Below, one piece after another: positions 1-4,317 of a stretch of 6,520 nucleotides of DNA (the first letter of the stretch is position 1; every line of letters starts with the position of its first letter). Origin of the DNA: an uncultured Dialister sp. (GTDB lineage Bacteria; Bacillota; Negativicutes; Veillonellales; Dialisteraceae); NCBI GenBank assembly GCA_900543455.1, contig UQRR01000107.1, positions 1 to 6,520 of the forward strand, in the 5' to 3' direction. The notes under the pieces are model-generated. The model searched no databases and was not told the origin of the DNA. It saw nothing but the letters and a program-made list of their open reading frames with translations. The translations under genes and the position numbers were made by a program.

Positions 1-100
1 TGCTAAAACACCAACATGGAATTTACGGCAGTAATTTTTTAGATATTTGCCATGTCTACCTTGACAGGGGCTGATCAACATTTCACGGGGGCTTTCGTTT
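1..100. mobile_element. Gene-free edge with degenerate repeats, possible IS21-type end
   Basis: No complete gene fits here. On the plus strand two related words, TTGACAGGGGCTGATC (61-76) and TTTCACGGGGGCTTTC (81-96), recur with a 20-bp step. Multiple degenerate terminal repeats of this style occur at IS21-family ends. Short frames that run in from the left edge and close with stops near 32 and 75 could be a transposase tail, but they are too short to identify. The call is a resemblance only. Confidence 0.25.
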
Positions 101-694
101 TTAGAAATTTTTATTTTTTTCTCTTCTTTCTCGTTCCCACATTTCCTTCTCTGCCTTTCGATGGGCATTGAGGCGCTGCCAGAACTCCTTGCGTTTTCTT
201 TCTTCTTCTAACCAGGCTTCTTCACCGTGTTCTTCGATGAACTTCTTTTTTCTTTCTTCCATTGCTTTTTCTGTTTCTTCAAACTTCTCTTTTAAGCGTT
301 CGTTAGCATCATAATAGTCAAGATTTTTAATTAAAAACAGTACGCTTTGCATGTTTCCAAGTCTTACTGTTTTTCTGTAGTCATCAGCCAGGTGTCCAAT
401 TGGATGGAACAATTCAATGATTTTGTCCACAAGCGTATGATTATTGTCTTCCGACATGTTTTCAATAAATTCTGCAATCTGTTCTTCATCAATGACATCA
501 ATTTCTTTGATTTTACCCTTGCCTTCTCTTTCGAAGCGTTCTTTTTCAACAAGTGCAAGGTCCATCATTTTTTTTGCATATTCTTCGATTTTTTCTGATC
601 CATCTGCCGAAAAATCTATATTGATAAATTCCGGCCATTTCGCTTCTTCATTTTCTTTCTGTTCATTTTTTACCTGTTTTACATCGTTGTCCAC
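101..694 (-). CDS. Highly charged coiled-coil protein of 197 aa, unrecognised
   Basis: I do not recognise a family. It is exceptionally rich in Glu and Lys/Arg, with no signal peptide or membrane segment. Residues 1-60 are acidic and mixed. About 60-130 is a more globular part (IDVIDEEQIAEFIENMS; LVDKIIELFHPIGHLADDY; MQSVLFLIKNLDYYD). About 130-195 is a continuous charged helix with heptad-like spacing and several Trp (EEAWLEEERKRKEFWQR; EMWERERREK), probably a coiled coil. The start is GTG at 694: GAGGG lies 8 nt upstream, and the nearby ATG is followed at once by a stop. The gene is markedly AT-rich compared with folP and beyond, suggesting acquisition or an accessory role. It follows the 75-aa ORF in the same direction, with a possible promoter between. 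Confidence 0.75.
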   Translation of the reverse strand: MDNDVKQVKNEQKENEEAKWPEFINIDFSADGSEKIEEYAKKMMDLALVEKERFEREGKGKIKEIDVIDEEQIAEFIENMSEDNNHTLVDKIIELFHPIGHLADDYRKTVRLGNMQSVLFLIKNLDYYDANERLKEKFEETEKAMEERKKKFIEEHGEEAWLEEERKRKEFWQRLNAHRKAEKEMWERERREKNKNF

Positions 695-745
695 GTTACA
701 TTCCCTCTTTCTTCTTTAAATAATATTTTGTTCCTTGTTGGTTTT

Positions 746-751
746 ATTATA
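746..751 (-). promoter_or_regulatory. Possible -10 element for the 197-aa gene
   Basis: A perfect TATAAT on the minus strand, 51 nt before the GTG start. No convincing -35 or TGn extension is present, so the promoter call is weak. Confidence 0.35.
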
Positions 752-757
752 TCTCAC

Positions 758-780
758 ACTCCATAGTTTAGCTATGGAGT
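758..780. repeat. Inverted repeat at the end of the 75-aa ORF
   Basis: The perfect 9-bp stem ACTCCATAG/CTATGGAGT (758-766 with 772-780) has a 5-nt loop and overlaps the TAA stop at 768-770. There is no U-run, so termination would be weak. It could also be an operator-like site just upstream of the promoter of the 197-aa gene. Confidence 0.45.
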
Positions 781-995
781 TTAGAATAGTCCATGGTATC
801 AATTTGGTTGTTTATTATTTTTTTCATGGTCTTTTCATAGGTTCCTTTCATTTCCGTTTGGAATAACATAGTCACAATTCCTTTGTTATTCACTTCTGTT
901 ACTTGTCCGGCCCCATGACCATTGACATATACTTTCTGGTTTTTCTTTAACTCCTTCCTTTCTTTTACAAATTCAATACCATTTTTGATTCTCAA
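768..995 (-). CDS. Small basic protein of 75 aa, start uncertain, unrecognised
   Basis: The ORF begins at TTG 995 with an in-frame TAG just before it, so it cannot extend upstream. No ribosome site precedes the TTG and no ATG occurs in the first 40 codons. The product is Lys-rich. Residues about 19-50 (NQKVYVNGHGAGQVTEVNNKG and on to VTMLFQ) read like a short beta-barrel of SH3/KOW or CarD type, with the GxGxGxV turn typical of such folds. This resemblance is weak and gives no function. It is AT-rich, unlike folP upstream. It could be a real small gene, or the remnant of a longer gene whose start was lost. Confidence 0.4.
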   Translation of the reverse strand: MRIKNGIEFVKERKELKKNQKVYVNGHGAGQVTEVNNKGIVTMLFQTEMKGTYEKTMKKIINNQIDTMDYSKLHS

Positions 996-1012
996 TAGCT
1001 ATGCTGTATTAT

Positions 1013-1062
1013 CATTCTCAATTAAAAGAGAGCGCCAAAGCGCTCTCTTTTAATTGAGAATG
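1013..1062. terminator. Bidirectional terminator hairpin after folP
   Basis: A perfect 23-bp inverted repeat (1013-1035 with 1040-1062) surrounds the 4-nt loop CAAA. The inner core AAAAGAGAGCGC/GCGCTCTCTTTT is symmetric, with A and T runs on both sides, so it can end transcripts from either direction. It lies 40 nt after the folP stop. The stem is longer than most terminators, and it marks the point where base composition turns AT-rich. Confidence 0.8.
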
Positions 1063-1102
1063 CTCACAACGATCATTTCGGACAACCGTCACTTCCCCCA
1101 TG

Positions 1103-1951
1103 CTACAGGTGTGCCTGCTTTCTGAGTGCATCCCACATCTTCACTTCTCTCGCTGTCGTCTTCACATTATGGACGCGGAAGAGGGTACAGCCCTTTTCGA
1201 TGCCCCAAAGGTTCACGGCGGCTGTCCCCTCGTCTCTTTCTTCCGCCGGAAGGTCAAGGATCGTGCCGATGAACCGCTTGCGGCTGACGCCGAGAAGCCA
1301 TGGATACGGGTACGCCTGTGTGAGTTCTTCCAGGCGGGCGAGCACTTCCATATTCTGCTCGCCGGTCTTTCCGAAGCCGATGCCCGGATCCAGGATGATT
1401 TTCTCTTCCTTCACACCGGCGGCGATCGCGATGGAAAGTGTCCGGTCGAAGAAGGACTTCATCGAGGAGATGATATCTCCCATGTACACAGTACCATTCT
1501 GGTTGTGCATCAGGATGGCAGGGACGGCAAATTCGGCGGCGACGCGAGCCATGCTGCCGTCATCGTACTGAAAGCCCCAGACATCATTCACGATGTGCGC
1601 TCCGGCGGCCAGCGCTTTTTCCATCGTTTCATAGTGGTAGGAGTCGATAGAAATCGGAACACTGCATGCGGAAAGCAGCGTGGGGAGAAACTGCATGAGG
1701 CGCGCCGTCTCTTCCTCCGCCGTCAGCTCCGTGTGGCCCGGCCTTGTCGACTCGGCGCCGACATCGATGATGGCAGCGCCGCCTGTCACCATATCTTTCA
1801 TATGCGACATCGCCTGCTTCTCTGTGTTCCACAGGCCTCCGTCAGAGAAGGAGTCGGGTGTCACGTTCAGGATCCCCATGACAAGGGAAACGTCTCCTAA
1901 GGAAAGCGTTTTCCCATCCTTCCATTTGTAATTGCGCACTGGTCTGGTCAT
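1103..1951 (-). CDS. folP: Dihydropteroate synthase
   Basis: Cytosolic enzyme of folate synthesis that joins 6-hydroxymethyl-7,8-dihydropterin pyrophosphate to p-aminobenzoate; it is the sulfonamide target. Its 282 aa fit the family. Visible TIM-barrel motifs: MGILNVTPDSFSDGG (25-39), the pyrophosphate-binding loop ESTRPG (67-72), SIDSY (101-105), IVNDVWGF (120-127), the pterin-site DPGIGFGKT (188-196), SRKRF (223-227) and FRVHNV (258-263). The last is more often RVHDV, a mild substitution. The ATG at 1951 has AAAGGAG (1958-1964) 6 nt upstream. It appears monocistronic, with its own promoter and a strong terminator, and no other folate gene is in the window. Confidence 0.96.
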   Translation of the reverse strand: MTRPVRNYKWKDGKTLSLGDVSLVMGILNVTPDSFSDGGLWNTEKQAMSHMKDMVTGGAAIIDVGAESTRPGHTELTAEEETARLMQFLPTLLSACSVPISIDSYHYETMEKALAAGAHIVNDVWGFQYDDGSMARVAAEFAVPAILMHNQNGTVYMGDIISSMKSFFDRTLSIAIAAGVKEEKIILDPGIGFGKTGEQNMEVLARLEELTQAYPYPWLLGVSRKRFIGTILDLPAEERDEGTAAVNLWGIEKGCTLFRVHNVKTTAREVKMWDALRKQAHL

Positions 1952-2006
1952 AGGTCTCTCCTTTTGCAGTAAAAAACAAGGGAAACATCTGCTGCATGTT
2001 TTTCAA

Positions 2007-2015
2007 ATTATACCA
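2007..2015 (-). promoter_or_regulatory. Extended -10 promoter of folP
   Basis: On the minus strand TGGTATAAT combines a perfect TATAAT (2007-2012) with the TGn extension (2013-2015). No good -35 lies at 17 nt, as is common for extended -10 promoters. The start is expected near 2000, leaving a leader of about 49 nt. It lies only about 20 nt beyond the preceding terminator stem. Confidence 0.65.
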
Positions 2016-2027
2016 TAAAAGGGCAAC

Positions 2028-2051
2028 AAAAAAAGCGGCGTAAGCCGCTTT
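2028..2051 (-). terminator. Intrinsic terminator of the small transcript
   Basis: In the minus-strand RNA the 8-bp stem AAAGCGGC/GCCGCTTT (2044-2051 with 2032-2039) with a 4-nt loop runs straight into a U-run (2028-2034). It separates the small transcript from folP. Confidence 0.85.
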
Positions 2052-2082
2052 CCTGTGCGAACGAATCATTGAGGAGTATGAT

Positions 2083-2151
2083 TCAGACGCAGCCGAATTG
2101 ATAATCAGGGAAATAATCATCAATTGGACAAGCAGAACAACTCTGCTGCAT
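2083..2151 (-). CDS. Possible 22-aa Cys-containing peptide in the small transcript
   Basis: This 22-codon ORF begins MQQSCSACP and ends FGCV, followed by TGA at 2083-2085. It has Cys at positions 5, 8 and 21 and an acidic, aromatic middle (DDYFPDY). GGAGG at 2159-2163 is 7 nt before this ATG, which is near-ideal. The other ATGs, at 2156 and 2165, are too close to or overlap that site, and their frame has no stop before the terminator. It could be a CxxC metal-binding or redox peptide, a leader peptide, or part of a dual-function RNA. It could also be chance, because the same bases form hairpins H1 and H2. I recognise no family. Confidence 0.35.
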   Translation of the reverse strand: MQQSCSACPIDDYFPDYQFGCV

Positions 2152-2173
2152 GGCATTTCCTCCATGTACTTCT

Positions 2174-2201
2174 ATTATACATGATATTTGAGAAATTTCC
2201 A
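2174..2201 (-). promoter_or_regulatory. Sigma-70-type promoter of the small transcript
   Basis: On the minus strand a perfect TATAAT (2174-2179) follows TGGAAA (2196-2201, four of six consensus bases) with a 16-nt spacer. The expected start is an A near 2167, which puts the GGAGG ribosome site only about 5 nt into the RNA. Confidence 0.65.
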
Positions 2202-2221
2202 GTGGGAAGCATCGAAACTTG

Positions 2222-2303
2222 AAATATTAAAGGGACTGTCTGCCCAAAAGGGATAAGTGACAGGGACGAGCTCCCCTTTGTCAAGGAATCCGTGTCCCTG
2301 CCA
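2222..2303. repeat. REP-like palindromic intergenic element (candidate)
   Basis: Two adjacent imperfect hairpins fill the gap after the 201-aa gene. One has CTGTC/GACAG arms around CCCAAAAGGG (about 2236-2262). The other has CAGGGAC (2261-2267) pairing GTCCCTG (2294-2300), with an inner CCTT/AAGG stem (2275-2278, 2283-2286). The run of GGGAC, TTTGTCA and GTGACAGGGAC words resembles interspersed palindromes seen in many Firmicutes, some tied to REP-associated transposases. Only one copy is visible here, so repeat status is inferred. There is no U-run, but it may act as a weak terminator or 3' protector for the upstream gene. Confidence 0.4.
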
Positions 2304-2306
2304 TCG

Positions 2307-2912
2307 TTATGCCTCTTCGATGAGCTTCTGCAGAAGCTCTGCTTCCCGATTCACGGCTGAGAGAAAACGGGAGAGATCCGTCACGGCATCTTTCCAGTAG
2401 ATGAGAGCGACGGCATCTTCTCCGCTGTACAGGAAACGAAGAAGCGCAAAGCTCTCTTTATCCCCACGCTCCTGATAGGCAGCGATGCGATGCAGGCGCG
2501 CTTCCATCTTCAAGCGGTTTCCTTCCGTATCTTCCATATAGCGGAGGATCTTCTGCCATTCCGTGGCTGCCCCGCCGGAGAGCTCCACAAGGGCAAGGAT
2601 CTCTTCCGGTACGGGCAGGTCAGGTCTGAGCAGAGCATGGCGTCCGATCTCTTTCAGCACGTCGAAAGCCTCCCTCGCTGCCGCCAGAAAAGCCGCCGCA
2701 TACGACTGTCGGCTTCCTTTCCATGTCTTGGAAAGTTTCAGCGTCATCGCCTCTTGAAGCGCCGCCTTATGACGAAAGGCAGCGAGGAACGCGCTATATG
2801 TCTCCGGCGACATGTTCTTTGTCCACAGGACTGTCAAAAGATCGGAAGCTGCCTGCCAGTCTTTTTCAGACGCACGAACGGCGTCCCAGAATTTTTCTTC
2901 CTTATTTGTCAT
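2307..2912 (-). CDS. Unrecognised 201-aa helical protein
   Basis: I do not recognise a family. The protein is soluble with no signal peptide or membrane segment. It is rich in Ala, Leu, Glu and Lys/Arg, and appears helical almost throughout, with several Trp/Phe-containing amphipathic stretches (EKFWDAV near the N-terminus, ATEWQKILRYM at about residues 116-126, ALIYWKDAV near 170). No catalytic motif is visible. Codon use and GC match the neighbouring housekeeping genes, so it is probably native. The ATG at 2912 is supported by GAGGAG at 2918-2923 with 5-nt spacing. It lies 91 nt after the UPF0173 gene, behind two hairpins. The sequence UGAGGAGUAU over its ribosome site is exactly complementary to the loop of the candidate small RNA encoded downstream. 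Confidence 0.8.
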   Translation of the reverse strand: MTNKEEKFWDAVRASEKDWQAASDLLTVLWTKNMSPETYSAFLAAFRHKAALQEAMTLKLSKTWKGSRQSYAAAFLAAAREAFDVLKEIGRHALLRPDLPVPEEILALVELSGGAATEWQKILRYMEDTEGNRLKMEARLHRIAAYQERGDKESFALLRFLYSGEDAVALIYWKDAVTDLSRFLSAVNREAELLQKLIEEA

Positions 2913-2917
2913 GGATA

Positions 2918-2923
2918 CTCCTC
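2918..2923 (-). promoter_or_regulatory. Ribosome binding site of the 201-aa gene, candidate small-RNA target
   Basis: GAGGAG lies 5 nt before the ATG at 2912. The 10 nt at 2915-2924 read UGAGGAGUAU in the mRNA and pair without mismatch to AUACUCCUCA in the candidate small RNA (2070-2079). Of the ribosome sites in this window, this one gives by far the longest match; the others I checked match over 4-5 nt. Confidence 0.6.
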
Positions 2924-2930
2924 ATACCGG

Positions 2931-2971
2931 GGAAAGCGGATCTCATCTCATCGGGATAGAATCCGCCTTCC
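2931..2971 (-). other. Leader hairpin upstream of the 201-aa gene
   Basis: The arms 2931-2941 and 2961-2971 form an 11-bp stem in the minus-strand RNA (one G-U wobble, the rest Watson-Crick) with a 19-nt loop. It ends 7 nt before the GAGGAG ribosome site of the downstream gene, so it could influence translation of that gene. No U-run follows, and I recognise no known riboswitch class. Confidence 0.45.
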
Positions 2972-2979
2972 TCTTTTTT

Positions 2980-3002
2980 CTGCCGGTAATTTTCACCGGC
3001 AG
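2980..3002 (-). other. Hairpin directly after the UPF0173 hydrolase stop codon
   Basis: The 8-bp perfect stem CTGCCGGT/ACCGGCAG (2980-2987 with 2995-3002) has a 7-nt loop and begins 1 nt after the stop codon. On the minus-strand RNA it is followed by an A-run, not a U-run, so it is not a standard intrinsic terminator. It may protect the 3' end of the upstream message or slow polymerase. The stem is seen in the sequence; the function is inferred. Confidence 0.5.
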
Positions 3003-3003
3003 C

Positions 3004-3669
3004 CTACAGCTCGATACTTTCTCCGGGCTTCACGACAATGACATCGATGCCCTCTTCCCTGCCTTTTTCCGCAAACGCAGCCGGGTCCTGCGCGATGACG
3101 GGCCATGTATTGTAGTGAAGGGGAATCACATGTTTCGCTTTCAGGAATTTCGCCGCAAGGAGCGCATCCTTTGGCCCCATCGTGTAGTTATCCCCGATCG
3201 GAAGGATGGCATAGTCGATATCATACATCTCGCCGAAGAGCTTCATATCACCAAAGAGCGCCGTGTCGCCTGCGTAGTAGACGGTCGGGCCATCTTTGAA
3301 AGAAATGATAAATCCGCAGGGGATACCGCCCGGCACGCCGCAGCTGTGCAGCGCCTGTACCATTTTGATCGTAGCGAAGTCTGTCTTGTACTGGCCGCCT
3401 AAATTCATCGGTGCAAAGTTCAAGACTGTCTTCGGGAAAAGACCGATGACTTCGGGAATGGCGACGACGGTGGCGCCTGTGCGGCGGGCGATTTCTACGG
3501 AGTCACCGAAATGGTCGCTGTGTGCATGGGAAAGCAGGATGTAGTCGCATTTCACCCGATCCGGAGATACGGCGGCATCTCCATTTCCCGTGAGGAAGGG
3601 GTCAAAAAGCAGCTTCTCCTTGCCGGTGTCCAGACGGAAGCAGGCATGTCCGAAAAATGTGTACTTCAT
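3004..3669 (-). CDS. UPF0173 family metallo-beta-lactamase-fold metal-dependent hydrolase
   Basis: 221-aa soluble protein that matches the UPF0173 family in length and motifs. The start MKYTFFGHACFRL is typical, with H8. The metal-binding signature LLSHAHSDHFGD spans residues 46-56 (H48, H50, D52, H53). Further ligands are probably H108 in ALHSCG, D135 in YYAGDTALF and H185 in VIPLHYNTWP. A dinuclear metal centre, usually zinc, is expected. The substrate of this family is not established, so no specific reaction should be assumed. The ATG at 3669 has AAAGGAG 8 nt upstream. It lies 55 nt after the response regulator with no clear promoter or terminator in between, so it may be read from the upstream operon. 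A hairpin starts right after its TAG stop (2980-3002). Confidence 0.93.
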   Translation of the reverse strand: MKYTFFGHACFRLDTGKEKLLFDPFLTGNGDAAVSPDRVKCDYILLSHAHSDHFGDSVEIARRTGATVVAIPEVIGLFPKTVLNFAPMNLGGQYKTDFATIKMVQALHSCGVPGGIPCGFIISFKDGPTVYYAGDTALFGDMKLFGEMYDIDYAILPIGDNYTMGPKDALLAAKFLKAKHVIPLHYNTWPVIAQDPAAFAEKGREEGIDVIVVKPGESIEL

Positions 3670-3724
3670 AAAAATCGCTCCTTTCGAAACTCATAAAATG
3701 GTATGGATGGCTTGGAATGTATCG

Positions 3725-4315
3725 CTATTTATTCTTTCGCGCCATGATCTCCTTGACGATCTTCTGTGCCACATCAGCGAGGGCGATCCCGCGCTTCATG
3801 CTGGTCTGCTGCATACGGCGGTAGGCATCTTCTTCGCTGATATGGTAGTAGTCCATCAGAAGTCCTTTGGCGCGGTCGATAATCTTTCTGGCGGCGAATT
3901 CACGCTCCATGTCCTTCACCCGATCCACGATCTCGCTCTTCTGCCTAAACTGAGACACTGCGATCTGGATGGCGGGGAACAGATTTCTCTCATCGACAGG
4001 CTTCATGACATAGCCGAAGACCATGGACTTCTTCGCCTTTTCGATGATGTCTTCATCGCCGAAAGCCGTCAGGAGGACCACGGGCGCCGCATTGTCGTGG
4101 GCGATCATCTTCGCTGTCTGGATGCCGTCAAGGCGCGGCATTTTCACATCGAGAATGACGAGGTCCGGCTTTTTTTCTTTGACAAGTTCCAAGGCTTCCA
4201 CACCGTCCGAGCCGACGCCAACGACCGTGTGACCTGCTTCTTCGAGCATTTCCCGTAAATCCATGCAGATGAGCGCTTCATCATCTGCTATGACGATTCT
4301 ATATTTTTCTGCCAT
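3725..4315 (-). CDS. ANTAR-domain response regulator (PdtaR/EutV-like transcription antiterminator)
   Basis: 196-aa response regulator with an N-terminal receiver domain (about 4-120). The acidic pair is D11/D12, the phospho-acceptor D56 in LVILDVKMP, the switch Thr T83, and K105 in VMKP, so the phosphorylation site is intact. Residues about 125-187 are an ANTAR domain, with a coiled lead-in (QKSEIVDRVKDMER) and the typical AKGLLMDYYHISEEDAYRRMQQ core. ANTAR proteins of this type dimerise on phosphorylation and bind paired hexaloop RNA hairpins that overlap terminators, allowing read-through. Direct evidence here is domain order; the target RNA is unknown and I found no convincing dual hexaloop in this window. 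GGAGG at 4323-4327, inside the end of the kinase gene, is 7 nt before the ATG, consistent with translational coupling. Confidence 0.95.
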   Translation of the reverse strand: MAEKYRIVIADDEALICMDLREMLEEAGHTVVGVGSDGVEALELVKEKKPDLVILDVKMPRLDGIQTAKMIAHDNAAPVVLLTAFGDEDIIEKAKKSMVFGYVMKPVDERNLFPAIQIAVSQFRQKSEIVDRVKDMEREFAARKIIDRAKGLLMDYYHISEEDAYRRMQQTSMKRGIALADVAQKIVKEIMARKNK

Positions 4316-4317
4316 TC

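Larger units (their letters stand above)
2027..2167 (-). ncRNA. Candidate structured small RNA (about 140 nt), possibly dual-function
   Basis: A self-contained unit has its own promoter at one end and an intrinsic terminator at the other. By eye the transcript tiles into four hairpins. H1 is AGCAGA/TCTGCT (2131-2136 with 2142-2147). H2 is AATTGAT/ATCAATT (2096-2102 with 2119-2125). H3 is GAATCAT/ATGATTC (2063-2069 with 2078-2084) with the C-rich 8-nt loop ACUCCUCA. H4 is the terminator (2032-2039 with 2044-2051). C-rich loops that pair with ribosome sites are a hallmark of several Firmicute small RNAs, and this loop matches the ribosome site of the adjacent 201-aa gene over 10 nt. I recognise no known RNA family. 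It could instead be a short mRNA for the 22-aa ORF it contains. No expression data support it, so the call rests on sequence architecture only. Confidence 0.55.

Noticed and set aside
770..1003. Direct repeat AGCTATG flanking the 75-aa ORF (770-776 and 997-1003) as a target-site duplication
   Set aside because: Seven bases in AT-rich DNA are easily found by chance, and there are no matching element ends just inside the repeats.
1100..1900. Plus-strand open frame antisense to folP (266 codons)
   Set aside because: folP motifs are unambiguous on the minus strand, and the antisense frame has no recognisable domain or ribosome-site support.
2063..2147. Stem-loops of the small transcript as an ANTAR target
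   Set aside because: ANTAR sites need two nearby hairpins with six-base loops carrying A at position 1 and G at position 4. The loops here (5, 16 and 8 nt) do not fit.
1842..2165. Minus-strand 107-codon frame starting at 2165 with a hydrophobic N-terminus, toxin-like at first sight
   Set aside because: Its ATG lies about 2 nt into the predicted transcript and overlaps the ribosome site. It reads through an intrinsic terminator and the folP promoter and ends inside folP in the wrong frame.
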